Source: Pseudomonas pergaminensis
Lineage (GTDB): Bacteria; Pseudomonadota; Gammaproteobacteria; Pseudomonadales; Pseudomonadaceae
Length of the DNA: 64,000 nucleotides
NCBI RefSeq assembly: GCF_024112395.2
Contig: NZ_CP078013.2
Coordinates: 5,456,001 to 5,520,000, forward strand
Direction of reading: 5' to 3'
Part shown: piece after piece, positions 20,346 to 31,909 of the stretch
How positions within the stretch are numbered: the stretch's first letter is position 1
How the letters are laid out: every line of letters starts with the position of its first letter
Position numbers and translations under genes: made by a program
Notes under the pieces: model-generated
The model's database searches: none
The model's input: only the letters and a program-made list of their open reading frames with translations
What the model was told of the DNA's origin: nothing

Positions 20346-21635
20346 TCAACCCTGCACGACGCAGGTGGCCAAGTGCGCAGCGAGCGCATCAAAGGCAATG
20401 TTCTGTTGCTCACCCTGGCCACGCAGGGGTTTGAAACCTATCACTTGCTGGGCCAGCTCGTCTTCGCCGAGGATCAGTGCATACAGCGCACCGCTCTTGT
20501 CGGCCTTCTTGAACTGGCTCTTGAAACTGCCGGCGCCGGCATTGATCTGCAGGCGCAGGTTCGGCAGTTGATCGCGGACTTTTTCGCTCAGGGCCAGGGC
20601 CGCCAGTTCGGCCGCCTCGCCAAAGGCGCACAGGTACACGTCCACCTGCCGGGAGATCTCTTCCGGGACCTGCTCCAGGGTTTCCAGCAACAGGATCAGC
20701 CGCTCGATGCCCATGGCAAACCCTACGCCCGTGGTCGGCTTGCCGCCCATTTGCTCGACCAGGCCGTCATAGCGACCACCGGCACACACGGTGCCCTGGG
20801 CGCCGAGTTTGTCGGTGACCCACTCGAACACGGTCTTGCTGTAGTAGTCGAGGCCACGCACCAGTTTCGGGTTGATCACGTACGGAATACCGGCCGCATC
20901 CAGGCGAGCCTTTAGGCCTTCGAAGTGCGTACGGGATTCGTCGTCCAGGTAATCGGCCATTTTTGGCGCGTTGACCAGCACGGCCTGGGTGTCGGCGTTC
21001 TTGGTATCAAGGACGCGCAACGGGTTGGTTTTCAGACGGCGCTGGCTGTCTTCGTCCAACTTGTCCAGGTGGGCGGACAGGTACTCGACCAGGGCGACGC
21101 GGTAGCGGCCACGGGATTCGCTGGTGCCCAGGCTGTTGAGTTCGAGCTTGACCGCGTCGCGGATGCCCAGCAGGCCCCACAGGCGCCAGGTCAGCACGAT
21201 CAGCTCGGCGTCGATGTCCGGACCGTCGAGGTTGAACACCTCCAGGCCGATCTGGTGAAACTGGCGATAGCGACCTTTCTGCGGGCGCTCGTGGCGGAAC
21301 ATCGGCCCGATGTACCACAATTTTTGTGGCTGGCCGCCACCGGTGAGGCCATGCTCGAGCACGGCGCGCACGCATGCGGCAGTGCCTTCCGGACGCAGGG
21401 TCAGGGAGTCGCCGTTGCGGTCTTCAAAGGTGTACATCTCTTTTTCGACGATGTCGGTCACTTCACCGATAGAGCGCTTGAACAGCTCGGTGAATTCGAC
21501 GATCGGCATGCGGATCTGCTTATAACCGTAGTTATCCAGCAGGCGCGCGACAGTGCCCTCGAAATAGCGCCACAGCGGCGTCTGCTCCGGCAGGATGTCG
21601 TTCATGCCACGAATGGCTTGCAGAGACTTGCTCAC
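20346..21635 (-). CDS. hisS: Histidyl-tRNA synthetase
   Basis: The 429-residue class II synthetase charges tRNA-His. Motif 2 is seen as [26 protein letters not shown], the histidine-specific motif as [14 protein letters not shown], and motif 3 as [16 protein letters not shown]. The C-terminal anticodon-binding domain occupies about 330-429. It lies between ispG and yfgM as in other Pseudomonas. Confidence 0.98.
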   Translation of the reverse strand: MSKSLQAIRGMNDILPEQTPLWRYFEGTVARLLDNYGYKQIRMPIVEFTELFKRSIGEVTDIVEKEMYTFEDRNGDSLTLRPEGTAACVRAVLEHGLTGGGQPQKLWYIGPMFRHERPQKGRYRQFHQIGLEVFNLDGPDIDAELIVLTWRLWGLLGIRDAVKLELNSLGTSESRGRYRVALVEYLSAHLDKLDEDSQRRLKTNPLRVLDTKNADTQAVLVNAPKMADYLDDESRTHFEGLKARLDAAGIPYVINPKLVRGLDYYSKTVFEWVTDKLGAQGTVCAGGRYDGLVEQMGGKPTTGVGFAMGIERLILLLETLEQVPEEISRQVDVYLCAFGEAAELAALALSEKVRDQLPNLRLQINAGAGSFKSQFKKADKSGALYALILGEDELAQQVIGFKPLRGQGEQQNIAFDALAAHLATCVVQG

Positions 21636-21656
21636 ATCAAATCCTTAAATTCGTTC

Positions 21657-22766
21657 TTAGCCGCGCGCGATCAGCGCTGCGTCAGCCGCGACCTTCTCGG
21701 CCGCTTTCTCGCGGATCAGTCTTTCGAGCTCATCCACCAGATTGTCATTCGTCAACTTCTGCGACGGCTTGCCGTCGATGTAGATCAGGTTGGGTGTACC
21801 GCCGGTCAGGCCGATATGCGCCTCTTTGGCTTCACCCGGACCGTTGACCACGCAACCGATCACCGCCACATCCAGCGGCACCAGCAGGTCCTCGAGGCGC
21901 CCTTCCAGTTCGTTCATGGTTTTCACCACGTCGAAGTTCTGCCGTGAGCAGCTCGGGCAGGCAATGAAGTTAATGCCTCGGGAACGCAAATGCAGGGATT
22001 TGAGAATGTCGTAACCGACCTTCACTTCCTCTACCGGGTCTGCCGCGAGGGAGATGCGGATAGTATCGCCAATCCCTTCGGCGAGCAGCATACCGAGACC
22101 CACCGCAGATTTCACTGTGCCTGAGCGTAAACCGCCCGCTTCGGTGATACCCAGGTGCAATGGCTGCACGATTTCCTTGGCCAGCAGGCGGTAGGCTTCT
22201 ACCGCCATGAACACGTCGGAGGCCTTTACGCTGACCTTGAAGTCCTGGAAATTCAGGCGCTCCAGGTGCTCAACGTGGCGCAGCGCCGATTCAACCAGCG
22301 CCGCCGGGGTAGGCTCGCCGTATTTCTTTTGCAGGTCTTTTTCCAGGGAACCGGCGTTGACGCCGATACGAATTGGAATGCCACGGTCGCGCGCAGCGTC
22401 AACCACTGCGCGCACACGGTCTTCACGACCGATGTTGCCCGGGTTGATACGCAGGCAGTCCACACCCAGCTCGGCTACGCGCAATGCGATCTTGTAGTCG
22501 AAGTGAATGTCGGCCACCAACGGCACTTTGACCAGTTGCTTGATGCGGCCGAACGCTTCGGCAGCGTCCATGTCCGGCACGGAGACGCGCACGATGTCCA
22601 CGCCAGCAGCTTCCAGACGGTTGATCTGGGCAACGGTGGCGGCCACATCATTGGTGTCGCTATTGGTCATGCTCTGTACTGCGATGGGGGCGTCGCCACC
22701 CACCGGCACGGAGCCGACCCAGATCTTGCGCGATACGCGACGTTTGATTGGAGATTCGCCGTGCAT
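21657..22766 (-). CDS. ispG: 4-hydroxy-3-methylbut-2-enyl diphosphate synthase
   Basis: The 369-residue [4Fe-4S] enzyme makes HMBPP in the methylerythritol phosphate isoprenoid pathway. The TIM barrel opens with [19 protein letters not shown]. The cluster cysteines sit in CPSCSRQ and in [11 protein letters not shown]. It depends on iron-sulfur assembly, which fits its place downstream of the isc genes. The rodZ stop lies only two bases before its start. Confidence 0.97.
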   Translation of the reverse strand: MHGESPIKRRVSRKIWVGSVPVGGDAPIAVQSMTNSDTNDVAATVAQINRLEAAGVDIVRVSVPDMDAAEAFGRIKQLVKVPLVADIHFDYKIALRVAELGVDCLRINPGNIGREDRVRAVVDAARDRGIPIRIGVNAGSLEKDLQKKYGEPTPAALVESALRHVEHLERLNFQDFKVSVKASDVFMAVEAYRLLAKEIVQPLHLGITEAGGLRSGTVKSAVGLGMLLAEGIGDTIRISLAADPVEEVKVGYDILKSLHLRSRGINFIACPSCSRQNFDVVKTMNELEGRLEDLLVPLDVAVIGCVVNGPGEAKEAHIGLTGGTPNLIYIDGKPSQKLTNDNLVDELERLIREKAAEKVAADAALIARG

Positions 22767-22768
22767 GA

Positions 22769-23779
22769 CTATTGTCCCAACTTCAGGCGAGCGGTCTCGC
22801 CACTGGTGAACGGCGCCACGTCCACAGGCTGGCCGTTGTAGGCCACTTGCGCGCCACGGGCAAAGCCCAGACGCAGCGTCAAAGGAGGCTTGCCGCCTTG
22901 GTCGAGCGTATCTCCCTTACGCTTCAGACCGCTAAACAGCACTTTGCCATTGCCATCGGTGACTTGCGTCCAGCAGTCAGCGATGAAGGTAATCTGTACG
23001 CGGCCATCACCGGCGATCAGGGCTGGGGTGGTGGGCGGCGAAATCGCAGGGGCTGCCGGCGCGGCTGGAGCGGTGGTAGCAGGCGCTTGCGCAGGAGCGG
23101 CCGGCGTATGGGCCTGGGCGACCGGAGCTGCCGGGGTGTGAGCCGGTGCAGCCGGTGTCGCGGGCGCCGGTGCGGCAGCGGTGGCGGCGGGTGCGGATTC
23201 CGTTGCTGGCTGCTCTGTGGCAAGCGGCGCTTCAGGCGCGGCCTGCCCCTCGGCCACAGCCTGGTCTTCCGGCTCATCCAGTGGATGAATCTGGGTGGTG
23301 CCATCGGCGCTTTCGACTTCGACGTGCTCCATGGCGTTACTGGTGAGGTCCTTGGAGCGCTGGGAGGCCTGGTCTTGCCACCAGACGAAACCGCCACCAA
23401 TGACCGCGATCAGCAGCAACAGGCTGACAATTCGCAAAATCGTGTGGGAAACCCGCACCGGCTCTTCGATGCGACCCAGGCCATGCACATTGCTGCCCTG
23501 GGAGTCGGTACCGGTGAACTGGTCGAATTCCTGGACCAGTACCGCCTGGTCGATACCCAGCAACTTGGCGTAGGCACGGATATAGCCACGGGCGAAGGTG
23601 TGCCCAGGCAGCTTATCGAACGCGCCGGCTTCCAGGTTGCCCAGGGACGTGGTGGTCAAATTGAGCTTGAGGGCCACTTCTGCCAGCGACCAACCATTGC
23701 TTTCGCGGGCCTGACGCAAGGTATCGCCTGGGTTTACGCGATTAGCTGCTACAACTTCCGGGTGCGCCGCTTTCATCAT
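22769..23779 (-). CDS. rodZ: Cytoskeleton protein RodZ
   Basis: The 336-residue bitopic membrane protein links MreB filaments to the cell-wall machinery. The N-terminal helix-turn-helix domain ([20 protein letters not shown]) is followed by a membrane segment at about 110-132 ([20 protein letters not shown]), a low-complexity Pro/Ala/Thr linker at about 180-250 with [13 protein letters not shown] repeats, and a C-terminal beta domain (DUF4115). ATGATG gives two possible starts one codon apart. The start overlaps the pilW stop by 4 bases. Confidence 0.95.
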   Translation of the reverse strand: MMKAAHPEVVAANRVNPGDTLRQARESNGWSLAEVALKLNLTTTSLGNLEAGAFDKLPGHTFARGYIRAYAKLLGIDQAVLVQEFDQFTGTDSQGSNVHGLGRIEEPVRVSHTILRIVSLLLLIAVIGGGFVWWQDQASQRSKDLTSNAMEHVEVESADGTTQIHPLDEPEDQAVAEGQAAPEAPLATEQPATESAPAATAAAPAPATPAAPAHTPAAPVAQAHTPAAPAQAPATTAPAAPAAPAISPPTTPALIAGDGRVQITFIADCWTQVTDGNGKVLFSGLKRKGDTLDQGGKPPLTLRLGFARGAQVAYNGQPVDVAPFTSGETARLKLGQ

Positions 23780-24534
23780 TGCTCCGACAGGTATTGCTGA
23801 TATTCCGGCGTACCGGGATAGAGTCGTTCGAGTTGCTGGCCAAAACGTGCGGCCGTGTCGCGTTCTTCATGAACCGTCGCCAGGCGCACACCGAGCAATA
23901 GACTACGTGCATTTTGCCCGCTGAGCAGGCTAAAACGCTCGTAATAGTCACGTGCCGGCACATAATGCCTGTCTTCGTAGGACAACTCAGCCATTTCGAG
24001 CAATGCCCGAGGCTGGTGACCGTTCAAATGCAGGGCTTTTTCCAGCTGCTGGCGAGCGCTGTCACGCTGGCCAAGACGCATCGAGGTGACCCCGAGGTTC
24101 TCGAACACCCGCGAACGCTCAGGATAGAGGGTATCGGCGCTGGCTTGCTGGAAATAAAGGGCGGCCTGGTCATAACGTTTCTGCTCGAACAGGAAACTGC
24201 CGTAGTTGTTCAGCAGCCGCGGGTCGGCAGGACGGGAAGCCAGGGCCTTGTGAAAATACCGTTCGGCCAGCTCCGGCTCGGCCTGGGCCTGGAACACCAG
24301 GGCCAGTGCGGCATTGGCGTCGGCATCGTCGCTGTCCAGCTCGAGGGCCTTCTTCAGCGGCACCTTGGCCTGTTCACTCATGCCTTGTCGAAGGTAGCCC
24401 AAGCCCAATTGCACATAGGCAACTCGCGCCTCATCACGGCCTTTACCTGTTTGCAAAGGGCTGTCATGGCCCGATGAAACACAACCGGCCACTAGACCGG
24501 TAACAAGCAAAAGCAGCGCAAGGCGCAAGGGCAT
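23776..24534 (-). CDS. pilW: Type IV pilus biogenesis/stability lipoprotein PilW (PilF)
   Basis: The 252-residue outer-membrane lipoprotein guides secretin multimerisation for type IV pili. The signal peptide ends in the lipobox GLVAGC (Cys18), and tetratricopeptide repeats follow (for example AYVQLGLGYLRQGMSEQAK and LLNNYGSFLFEQKRYDQAA). GAGGAT precedes the start. Translational coupling to rodZ through an ATGA-type overlap is typical of this locus. Confidence 0.95.
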   Translation of the reverse strand: MPLRLALLLLVTGLVAGCVSSGHDSPLQTGKGRDEARVAYVQLGLGYLRQGMSEQAKVPLKKALELDSDDADANAALALVFQAQAEPELAERYFHKALASRPADPRLLNNYGSFLFEQKRYDQAALYFQQASADTLYPERSRVFENLGVTSMRLGQRDSARQQLEKALHLNGHQPRALLEMAELSYEDRHYVPARDYYERFSLLSGQNARSLLLGVRLATVHEERDTAARFGQQLERLYPGTPEYQQYLSEQ

Positions 24535-24546
24535 AGAGATCCTCTC

Positions 24547-25695
24547 TCAGATTCGATTCACAGCAATTTGCGGCAGATCGTCGGCGGCGTTCAGTTCACG
24601 CACGGCGATATAGCGCTCGCTGCGGCGGGTGCGGTCCATCACCTGCCCTACCAATTGGCCACAGGCGGCGTCGATGTCTTCACCACGGGTGGTGCGTACG
24701 GTGACGTTGTAGCCGGCCTGGTGCAGTTGATCCTGGAAACGGCGGATGGCGTTGTTGCTCGGCCGCTCGTAGCCAGAATGTGGAAACGGGTTAAACGGAA
24801 TCAGGTTGATCTTGCACGGGATGTTCTTGAGCAGCTCGATCATCTCGACCGCGTGTTCAACCTTGTCGTTGATGTCTTTGAGCAAGGTGTACTCGATGGT
24901 CAGCACGCGCTTTTCGCCCAGGGACGACATGTAGCGCTGGCAAGATTCGAGCAGCATCTTAAGCGGATACTTCTTGTTGATCGGCACCAATTGGTTACGC
25001 AATGCGTCATTGGGTGCGTGCAGCGACAACGCCAGGGAGACGTCGATGTGCTTGGACAGCTCATCGATCATCGGCACCACGCCGGAGGTCGACAGGGTCA
25101 CACGGCGCTTGGAGATGCCGTAGCCCAGGTCGTCCATCATCAGGTGCATGGCCGAAACGACGTTGTCGAAGTTCAGCAGCGGCTCACCCATGCCCATCAT
25201 CACCACGTTGGTGATGGCACGGTCGACGGTTGCCGGGACGCTGCCAAAGGATTTGTTGGCAATCCACACCTGGCCGATCACTTCGGCGGCGGTGAGGTTG
25301 CTGTTGAAGCCTTGCTTGCCGGTGGAGCAGAAACTGCAGTCCAGGGCACAGCCTGCCTGGGACGAAACGCACAAAGTGCCGCGCTTGCCCTGGGGAATGT
25401 AAACAGTCTCGACGCAGCTGCCGGACGCCACGCGCACCACCCACTTACGGGTGCCGTCGCTGGAGATGTCCTCGCTGACCACTTCGGGACCACGGACCTC
25501 AGCAATGGCCTTGAGCTTGTCGCGCAGGGCCTTGCTGACGTTCGTCATGGCGTCGAAATCGTCGACGCCAAAGTGGTGAATCCATTTCATTACCTGACCG
25601 GCACGGAAACGCTTCTCCCCGATTGAGTCGAAGAATTTCTCCATTTCCGGCTGGGTCAGCCCCAGCAGGTTGGTTTTTACAGTCGATGTCGTCAT
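24547..25695 (-). CDS. rlmN: Dual-specificity 23S rRNA/tRNA adenine-C2 methyltransferase RlmN
   Basis: The 382-residue radical-SAM enzyme methylates A2503 of 23S rRNA and A37 of some tRNAs. The [4Fe-4S] cysteines are CALDCSFC (116, 120, 123). The C-terminal region contains the second catalytic cysteine near DIDAACGQL. The N-terminal accessory domain contains [16 protein letters not shown]. Length and order after ndk match Pseudomonas. Confidence 0.97.
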   Translation of the reverse strand: MTTSTVKTNLLGLTQPEMEKFFDSIGEKRFRAGQVMKWIHHFGVDDFDAMTNVSKALRDKLKAIAEVRGPEVVSEDISSDGTRKWVVRVASGSCVETVYIPQGKRGTLCVSSQAGCALDCSFCSTGKQGFNSNLTAAEVIGQVWIANKSFGSVPATVDRAITNVVMMGMGEPLLNFDNVVSAMHLMMDDLGYGISKRRVTLSTSGVVPMIDELSKHIDVSLALSLHAPNDALRNQLVPINKKYPLKMLLESCQRYMSSLGEKRVLTIEYTLLKDINDKVEHAVEMIELLKNIPCKINLIPFNPFPHSGYERPSNNAIRRFQDQLHQAGYNVTVRTTRGEDIDAACGQLVGQVMDRTRRSERYIAVRELNAADDLPQIAVNRI

Positions 25696-25724
25696 GGATT
25701 CACCCTCACTCTTTAAGCCGATGC

Positions 25725-26150
25725 TTAGCGAGCGGTTACTTCAGTAGCTGCGAAGAAGTACGAGATTTCGCGAGCAGCAGCGGCTTCGGAGTCCGAACCG
25801 TGTACAGCGTTGGCGTCGATGGACTCAGCGAAGTCAGCACGGATGGTGCCGGCAGCGGCTTCTTTAGGGTTGGTAGCGCCCATCAGCTCACGGTTCAAAG
25901 CGATAGCGTTTTCGCCTTCCAGAACCTGAACAACCACAGGACCGGAGATCATGAAGGCAACCAGGTCGCCGAAGAAACCACGAGCGCTGTGCTCAGCGTA
26001 GAAGCCTTCAGCTTCAGCCTTGGACAGTTGCTTGAGTTTCGAAGCTACAACCTTCAGGCCGGCTTTTTCGAAACGAGTGGTGATCTCGCCGATGACGTTT
26101 TTTGCAACAGCGTCAGGCTTGATGATGGAGAAAGTACGTTGAACAGCCAT
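25725..26150 (-). CDS. ndk: Nucleoside diphosphate kinase
   Basis: The 141-residue enzyme balances NTP pools by phosphate transfer through a phosphohistidine. The active site is NAVHGSDS with His117, and the N-terminus [11 protein letters not shown] is the family signature. It is separated from the isc operon by a terminator at 26187-26209, so it is likely transcribed on its own or by read-through. Confidence 0.98.
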   Translation of the reverse strand: MAVQRTFSIIKPDAVAKNVIGEITTRFEKAGLKVVASKLKQLSKAEAEGFYAEHSARGFFGDLVAFMISGPVVVQVLEGENAIALNRELMGATNPKEAAAGTIRADFAESIDANAVHGSDSEAAAAREISYFFAATEVTAR

Positions 26151-26186
26151 GGTGTAACTCCAGAAACGGTAATTTACGAAAAATTA

Positions 26187-26209
26187 AACCCGCGAATTAT
26201 ACGCGGGTT
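26187..26209 (-). terminator. Terminator of the isc operon
   Basis: AACCCGCG and CGCGGGTT pair around a seven-base loop. On the minus strand a T-rich tail (TTTAATTTTTCG) follows, directly after the iscX stop and before ndk. Confidence 0.85.
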
Positions 26210-26242
26210 ATTGGGTATTGCCTAACTGCGTAAAAAGGCGGC

Positions 26243-26443
26243 TCAGTCTGCTTCTTCGATCCACAGGCCTTGAATCGCCTCCAGGACCTTCTCGCCACCC
26301 CGATCAGGGATGTCATCGAAGTCCGGCAGCTCCATCACCAGATTGCGCAGCTTGACGAAGTTGACCGTAAGAGGATTGACCTCCGGATGGGCTTCAGCAA
26401 GTTGTATAGCGATTTCTTGTACATCAACCCATTTCAGGCTCAT
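26243..26443 (-). CDS. iscX: Fe-S assembly protein IscX (YfhJ)
   Basis: The 66-residue acidic protein starts at MSLKWVDVQEIA (AAGGAA upstream). It ends with GLWIEEAD. IscX binds IscS and iron and moderates cluster formation. It is the last gene of the operon, as in most gamma-proteobacteria. Confidence 0.95.
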   Translation of the reverse strand: MSLKWVDVQEIAIQLAEAHPEVNPLTVNFVKLRNLVMELPDFDDIPDRGGEKVLEAIQGLWIEEAD

Positions 26444-26457
26444 GACATTTCCTTGAA

Positions 26458-26799
26458 TCAATGCGGCGCTTCGGCAGCATGGTTGAGGGAATATTTCGGA
26501 ATTTCGACGGTGATGTCCTCTGTTCCGACGATGGCTTGGCAGGTCAGGCGCGAAGTCGCTTCCAGGCCCCAGGCTCTATCAAGATAGTCTTCCTCCAGCT
26601 CATCGGCTTCGTTGAGCGAGTTGAACCCCGCGCGGATCACGCAATGGCACGTGGTGCAAGCGCACACACCGCCGCAGGCGCTTTCGATTTCGATGTGGTT
26701 GTCATGGGCAACTTCGAGGATGGACTTGCCGGTCTCAGCCTCCACGACCATACCGTCCGGGCAGTGCTCGGCGTGTGGCAGAAAAATGACCTGCGGCAT
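26458..26799 (-). CDS. fdx: ISC-system [2Fe-2S] ferredoxin
   Basis: The 113-residue adrenodoxin-type ferredoxin has the ligands Cys42, Cys48, Cys51 and Cys87, within ACGGVCACTTCHC and RLTCQAI. It supplies electrons for cluster assembly on IscU. GAGGAA precedes the start, and the gene lies three bases after hscA. Confidence 0.97.
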   Translation of the reverse strand: MPQVIFLPHAEHCPDGMVVEAETGKSILEVAHDNHIEIESACGGVCACTTCHCVIRAGFNSLNEADELEEDYLDRAWGLEATSRLTCQAIVGTEDITVEIPKYSLNHAAEAPH

Positions 26800-26802
26800 T
26801 GA

Positions 26803-28665
26803 TTATTCCTCGATTTCATTCAGGTTGCGCCCGGCCAGTGCGGCTTTCACCGTCTGATCCATGCGGCGGGCGGCAAAGGCATCAGTCACCTGCGACAAGC
26901 GCTTGGTCTGTTGCTCGATGGCATAGCCATCGTTGCCTTTCATCAGTTCGGCCAATTCCTGCATCTGCAGGTCGATGACCATGCGCTCCTCGGCATCCAG
27001 CAGGCGCTCGCCGTCAGCCTCAAGGGCGCCCTGCACCGCTTCGAGCAGGCGCTGGGCGTCTACTTGCTGCTCACGCAATACACGGGCGACCTTGTCGTCA
27101 CCGGCATATTGGAACGAGTCCTTGAGCATCTTGGCGATTTCGCCGTCGGTGAGGCCGTAGGACGGCTTGACCTGGATGCTGGCTTCAACACCGGAGGCCA
27201 ATTCACGCGCGGCGACGCTGAGCAAGCCGTCGGCGTCGACCTGGAAGGTCACGCGAATCTTCGCCGCACCCGCCACCATCGCCGGAATGCCGCGCAATTC
27301 AAAACGCGCCAGGGAGCGGCAGTCGCTGATCAGCTCGCGCTCACCTTGCAACACGTGAATCATCATGGCCGTCTGGCCATCTTTGTAAGTAGTGAAGTCC
27401 TGGGCGCGGGCGACGGGGATGGTGGTGTTGCGTGGAATCACCTTCTCCATCAAGCCACCCATGGTTTCCAGCCCCAGGGACAGCGGGATCACGTCGAGCA
27501 GAAGCAGTTCGCCACCATCGCGCTTGTTACCGGCCAGGGTATCGGCCTGGATCGCAGCGCCGATGGCGACCACTTGATCCGGGTCGATTTCGGTCAGCGG
27601 CTGACGACCAAAGGCTTCGGCGACAGCTTCACGCACGCGTGGCACGCGGGTGGAACCACCGACCATAACCACGGCACCGACTTCCTCCAACTCGATACCG
27701 GAATCGCGCACTGCGCGGCGACAGGCTTTCAGGCTGCGGGCAACCATTGGATCGATCAACGCATCAAAGGCTTCGCGGGTCAGTTGGGCCGACCAGGTGC
27801 CGTAGGAAACTTCAACACTTGCAGCATCGGTCAGCGCTTCCTTGGCCGCGCAGGCGGTTTGCAGCAGGTTGCGCTGCGCGCCCGGGTCCAAGTCGGCAGA
27901 CAAGCCGGCGCTGGTGATGATCCAGCCCGCAATGGCGTGGTCGAAGTCATCGCCGCCCAGGGCGCTGTCGCCGCCGGTGGCGAGCACTTCGAAGACACCG
28001 CCGGTCAGGCGCAGGATCGAAATATCAAAGGTACCGCCGCCCAGGTCGTAAATAGCGACCAGGCCTTCTGCATGCTGGTCCAGGCCATAGGCCACGGCCG
28101 CCGCAGTCGGCTCGTTGAGCAGGCGCAGTACGTTCAGACCGGCGAGTTTCGCTGCATCCTTGGTGGCCTGGCGCTGAGCGTCATCGAAATAAGCCGGAAC
28201 GGTGATTACGGCACCGACCAGTTCGCCGCCCAGGGTTTTCTCCGCGCGTTGGCGCAGCACCTTGAGGATATCGGCCGACACTTCCACCGGGCTTTTCGGG
28301 CCTTGGACAGTGTCGATGAACGGCATATGGGATTCACCGCCAACAAAGCGGTAGGGCAGTTGGTCGCCCAATTGCTTGACGTCGGACAGACCACGACCCA
28401 TCAAGCGCTTGACCGACAGCACAGTGTTCAGAGGATCGCTAGAGGCTGCCAGCTTGGCTGACTCACCGACTTCGGTGCGATCAGCGTGATAGCGCACGGC
28501 GGACGGCAGGATCACCTGGCCATCAGCGTCGGGCAACGGCTCGGACAGGCCGCTGCGCAAGGCAGCAACCAGGGAATTGGTGGTGCCCAGGTCAATCCCG
28601 ACCGCCAGGCGACGCTGGTGCGGTTGAGGGCTTTGGCCGGGTTCGGCGATTTGCAGTAGGGCCAT
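26803..28665 (-). CDS. hscA: Fe-S specific Hsp70 chaperone HscA
   Basis: The 620-residue chaperone starts its nucleotide-binding domain with [13 protein letters not shown], and has [14 protein letters not shown] and [16 protein letters not shown] further on; the substrate domain begins near residue 390. With HscB it binds the LPPVK motif of IscU, which is present in the IscU here, to drive cluster transfer. It is shorter than DnaK, as expected for HscA. Confidence 0.97.
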   Translation of the reverse strand: MALLQIAEPGQSPQPHQRRLAVGIDLGTTNSLVAALRSGLSEPLPDADGQVILPSAVRYHADRTEVGESAKLAASSDPLNTVLSVKRLMGRGLSDVKQLGDQLPYRFVGGESHMPFIDTVQGPKSPVEVSADILKVLRQRAEKTLGGELVGAVITVPAYFDDAQRQATKDAAKLAGLNVLRLLNEPTAAAVAYGLDQHAEGLVAIYDLGGGTFDISILRLTGGVFEVLATGGDSALGGDDFDHAIAGWIITSAGLSADLDPGAQRNLLQTACAAKEALTDAASVEVSYGTWSAQLTREAFDALIDPMVARSLKACRRAVRDSGIELEEVGAVVMVGGSTRVPRVREAVAEAFGRQPLTEIDPDQVVAIGAAIQADTLAGNKRDGGELLLLDVIPLSLGLETMGGLMEKVIPRNTTIPVARAQDFTTYKDGQTAMMIHVLQGERELISDCRSLARFELRGIPAMVAGAAKIRVTFQVDADGLLSVAARELASGVEASIQVKPSYGLTDGEIAKMLKDSFQYAGDDKVARVLREQQVDAQRLLEAVQGALEADGERLLDAEERMVIDLQMQELAELMKGNDGYAIEQQTKRLSQVTDAFAARRMDQTVKAALAGRNLNEIEE

Positions 28666-28718
28666 GGTAATCAGGTCTTATCTGTCTATCAGGCGTGCAT
28701 CACGGGCAGCACACTGGG

Positions 28719-29240
28719 TTAATCGTCGAGGCGCTCTTCTAGCTGGCGCACTTCGTAGGTGAGCTTGTCGAGGAACTGCATGCGCCGCATCAGGCGTTCG
28801 GCCTGTTCGCGTTGCGCTGCATCGTTCCAACAGGCTGCGAAGCTTTCGTTGAGCTCATCCTGGGCGGTTTTCAGACGACGCTTGAAGACTGCGACGCCGG
28901 CAAGATCGGCCTCGTCCTGCAAGTCTTCGAGTTCTTCGCGCCACTGCATCTGCTGCATCAGGAAGTCCGGGTCGTGAACCGTGACCTCAAGCGGCAGCTC
29001 GCCACCATTCATCGCGAGCAGGTAACGCGCGCGCTTGGGGGGGCTTTTGAGCGTCTGATAGGCTTCGTTGAGGCTGGCCGATTGCTCCAGCGCCAGGCGT
29101 TGCTCACGCTCGGAGGCGTCAGCGAAGCGGTCCGGATGCACGCCACGCGCCAGTTCTCGGTAGCGCGTGGCAAGCTGCTCAAGGTCCAGCCGAAAGCTCG
29201 GCTGCAGCTCGAATAAAGCGAAATGACAAGGAGTACCCAC
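28719..29240 (-). CDS. hscB: J-domain co-chaperone HscB
   Basis: The 173-residue protein targets IscU to HscA. The start is taken at GTG 29240 ([16 protein letters not shown]) with GAGG five bases upstream; a longer frame starting at ATG 29279 would run into iscA. The N-terminal J-domain has the invariant HPD in GVHPDRF, and the C-terminal three-helix bundle binds IscU. Confidence 0.95.
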   Translation of the reverse strand: MGTPCHFALFELQPSFRLDLEQLATRYRELARGVHPDRFADASEREQRLALEQSASLNEAYQTLKSPPKRARYLLAMNGGELPLEVTVHDPDFLMQQMQWREELEDLQDEADLAGVAVFKRRLKTAQDELNESFAACWNDAAQREQAERLMRRMQFLDKLTYEVRQLEERLDD

Positions 29241-29248
29241 GAATAGCC

Positions 29249-29572
29249 TCAGATGTTGAAGCTTTCGCCGCAGCCACACTCACCGCGTACGTTGGGGTTG
29301 TTGAACTTGAAGCCTTCGTTCAACCCTTCCTTGACGAAATCGAGTTCGGTGCCGTCCAGGTAGGTCAGGCTCTTGGGGTCGATGATCACTTTCTCGCCGT
29401 GACTTTCGAACACCTGGTCCTCTTCAACCACCTCGTCGACAAACTCCAGCACGTAGGCAAGGCCGGAACAGCCCGTGGTGCGAACACCCAGACGAATCCC
29501 CTCACCTTTACCGCGCCCATTCAGGGAGCGGCGAATGTGCTGCGCAGCCGCTTCTGTCATGCTGATAGCCAT
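29249..29572 (-). CDS. iscA: A-type Fe-S carrier IscA
   Basis: The 107-residue protein starts at [11 protein letters not shown] with AAGGAG upstream; an ATG eight codons earlier lacks such a site. The three conserved cysteines are Cys35 (TTGCSGLAY), Cys99 and Cys101 (GECGCGE). It carries clusters to target enzymes. Confidence 0.96.
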   Translation of the reverse strand: MAISMTEAAAQHIRRSLNGRGKGEGIRLGVRTTGCSGLAYVLEFVDEVVEEDQVFESHGEKVIIDPKSLTYLDGTELDFVKEGLNEGFKFNNPNVRGECGCGESFNI

Positions 29573-29600
29573 CGTTGACTCCTTACTCGTCGCCAAATGC

Positions 29601-29987
29601 TTAGATCAAGCCTTTCTTCTGCTTGTAGTCGCGAACGGCCGCCTTGATGGCGTCTTCTGCGAGTACCGAGCAGTGGATTTTCACTGGCGGCAGGGCCAGT
29701 TCTTCGGCCAGCTGGGTGTTGCTGATAGTCACAGCCTCATCCAGGGTCTTGCCTTTCATCCATTCGGTCGCCAGGGAGCTGGAGGCGATGGCCGAACCGC
29801 AGCCGTAGGTCTTGAACTTGGCGTCTTCGATAACGCCAGCGTCGTTGACCTTGATCTGCAGGCGCATCACATCGCCGCACGCCGGAGCGCCGACCATGCC
29901 GGTGCCGACATCAGGGTCTTCCGCGTTCATCTTGCCGACGTTGCGCGGGTTTTCGTAGTGGTCGATGACCTTTTCGCTGTAAGCCAT
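29601..29987 (-). CDS. iscU: Fe-S scaffold protein IscU
   Basis: The 128-residue scaffold on which [2Fe-2S] and [4Fe-4S] clusters are built. Ligand cysteines Cys37 (GAPACGDV), Cys63 (YGCGSAIA) and Cys106 (KIHCSVLA) are present, with Asp39, and the HscA-recognition motif LPPVK at 99-103. GAGGA precedes the start. Confidence 0.98.
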   Translation of the reverse strand: MAYSEKVIDHYENPRNVGKMNAEDPDVGTGMVGAPACGDVMRLQIKVNDAGVIEDAKFKTYGCGSAIASSSLATEWMKGKTLDEAVTISNTQLAEELALPPVKIHCSVLAEDAIKAAVRDYKQKKGLI

Positions 29988-30086
29988 GGTACTGAATCCT
30001 CACTCATCAGGGCCGCTCTGGAACCCTATAGAAACGCCTGCGTTTTCCGCCACGTTCCTACAGAGCTTGGGTGGCGGCTTCTATAT

Positions 30087-31301
30087 TTAGTGTGCCGCCC
30101 ACTCGATCTTGGAAATATCGACACCGTCTTTGTACATGTCCCACAGCGGCGACAGAACGCGCAGCTTGTTGACGGCTTCGCAGACTTTCTGCGCGGCGTA
30201 GTCGACTTGCTCTTCGGTGGTGAAACGGCCGAACGTAAAGCGGATCGAGCTGTGTGCCAGTTCGTCGTTGCGGCCCAGGGCGCGCAGTACGTACGAAGGC
30301 TCAAGGGACGCCGAGGTGCAGGCCGAACCGGACGAAACCGCCAGGTCCTTGAGTGCCATGATCAGCGACTCGCCTTCGACGTAGTTGAAGCTCAAATTCA
30401 GGTTGTGCGGTACACGGGCGGTCATGCTGCCGTTGATGTACAGCTCTTCAAGGTTCTCGACCTGCTTGTAGAAGCGATCGCTCAGGGCCTTGATGCGCAC
30501 GTTTTCGGCAGCCATGTCTTCCTTGGCTACACGGAAGGCTTCGCCCATGCCGACGATCTGGTGGGTCGCCAGGGTGCCCGAACGCATGCCGCGCTCGTGA
30601 CCACCACCGTGCATGGTGGCTTCGATGCGCACACGTGGCTTGCGGCTCACATACAGCGCACCGATGCCTTTAGGGCCGTAGGTCTTGTGGGCGGAGAACG
30701 ACATCAGGTCGACTTTCAGTTTCGACAGGTCGATGTCGACCTTGCCGGTGGACTGAGCAGCGTCGACGTGCAGCAGGATGCCCTTCGAGCGGGTCAGCTC
30801 GCCGATGGCCGCGATGTCGTTGATGGTGCCGATTTCGTTGTTCACGTGGATCACGGAAACCAGGATGGTGTCTTCACGCAGCGCGGCTTCGATCATCGCC
30901 GGGGTGACGATACCGTCGGTGGTTGGCTCGAGGTAGGTGACCTCGAAACCTTCACGCTCCAGTTGGCGCATGGTGTCGAGGACAGCCTTGTGCTCAATCT
31001 TGGTGGTGATCAGGTGTTTGCCCTTGGTCGCATAGAAATGCGCCGCGCCCTTGATTGCCAGGTTGTCGGACTCGGTGGCACCGGAGGTCCAGACGATTTC
31101 ACGCGGATCTGCGCCAACCAGGTCAGCGACCTGGCGACGAGCGTTCTCGACCGCTTCCTCGGCTTTCCAGCCGAATACGTGGGAACGGGAGGCCGGGTTG
31201 CCGAAGTTTCCGTCAACCAGCAGGCATTCGCTCATCTTTTGCGCGACACGCGGATCAACCGGGGTAGTCGCTGAATAATCAAGGTAAATCGGCAATTTCA
31301 T
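30087..31301 (-). CDS. iscS: Cysteine desulfurase IscS
   Basis: The 404-residue PLP enzyme takes sulfur from cysteine for Fe-S clusters and tRNA thiolation. The PLP lysine lies in [12 protein letters not shown] and the persulfide cysteine in the flexible loop [15 protein letters not shown] (Cys about 328). AGGAGA lies seven bases before the start. iscR is 50 bases upstream. Confidence 0.98.
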   Translation of the reverse strand: MKLPIYLDYSATTPVDPRVAQKMSECLLVDGNFGNPASRSHVFGWKAEEAVENARRQVADLVGADPREIVWTSGATESDNLAIKGAAHFYATKGKHLITTKIEHKAVLDTMRQLEREGFEVTYLEPTTDGIVTPAMIEAALREDTILVSVIHVNNEIGTINDIAAIGELTRSKGILLHVDAAQSTGKVDIDLSKLKVDLMSFSAHKTYGPKGIGALYVSRKPRVRIEATMHGGGHERGMRSGTLATHQIVGMGEAFRVAKEDMAAENVRIKALSDRFYKQVENLEELYINGSMTARVPHNLNLSFNYVEGESLIMALKDLAVSSGSACTSASLEPSYVLRALGRNDELAHSSIRFTFGRFTTEEQVDYAAQKVCEAVNKLRVLSPLWDMYKDGVDISKIEWAAH

Positions 31302-31351
31302 GGACTTTCTCCTAAATCAGGCGGGCTGGCGTGCCGTTAGCTCTTCGGCTG

Positions 31352-31843
31352 TCACTCGACGGCGGACGCTTCGATCTTGTCCAGACGCGGCGCCTTGGTG
31401 TTGCAACGGCGCTGGTCCTGACGCTGGGCTACTTCTTGCACCTCACGGCGAGTCACAAGATCAGCCAGGCTGATACCACTCAAAAACTCATGGATCTGCA
31501 GGCTCAGATCGCACCACAAATGGTGCGTCAGGCAGGTGTCGCCGGCGTGGCAGTCACCCAGGCCCTGGCATTTTGTAGCGTCGACGGATTCGTTGACCGC
31601 ATCGATCACCTGGGCGACCTGGATGCCCTGCATGTCGCGGGACAATTGATAGCCGCCGCCTGGACCGCGAACGCTGGAAACCAGATTGCTGCGGCGCAAT
31701 TTGGCGAACAACTGCTCGAGGTAGGACAGGGAAATGCCTTGGCGCTCGGAGATATCGGCCAGGGACACCGGCCCAGTTTGCGCGTGCAAAGCCAGGTCAA
31801 GCATGGCGGTCACCGCGTATCGGCCTTTTGTAGTCAGTCTCAT
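31352..31843 (-). CDS. iscR: Fe-S responsive regulator IscR
   Basis: The 163-residue Rrf2-family repressor starts at ATG 31843 ([15 protein letters not shown]); a TTG two codons earlier is not needed. Its cluster ligands match E. coli in number and position: Cys92, Cys98, Cys104 and His107. As holo-protein it represses the isc operon at type 1 sites; two such sites lie just upstream (31885-31933). It heads the operon. Confidence 0.97.
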   Translation of the reverse strand: MRLTTKGRYAVTAMLDLALHAQTGPVSLADISERQGISLSYLEQLFAKLRRSNLVSSVRGPGGGYQLSRDMQGIQVAQVIDAVNESVDATKCQGLGDCHAGDTCLTHHLWCDLSLQIHEFLSGISLADLVTRREVQEVAQRQDQRRCNTKAPRLDKIEASAVE

Positions 31844-31876
31844 GGACAATTACCAAGGTGTTTCAGAATGTGGGCA

Positions 31877-31905
31877 AGTATGCGATTCCCGAGTATTTAA
31901 GTCAA
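31877..31905 (-). promoter_or_regulatory. Predicted isc operon promoter
   Basis: On the minus strand -35 TTGACT (31900-31905) and -10 CATACT (31877-31882) are separated by exactly 17 bases, about 35 bases before the iscR start. The -35 box falls inside an IscR-type operator, as expected for autorepression. Confidence 0.7.
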
Positions 31906-31909
31906 CTAT
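31885..31909 (-). promoter_or_regulatory. IscR type 1 operator (proximal)
   Basis: On the minus strand ATAGTTGACTTAAATACTCG then GGAAT fits the type 1 IscR pattern (ATAnnTGACT, AT-rich centre, imperfect inverse half). It covers the -35 box and spacer of the isc promoter. Confidence 0.7.
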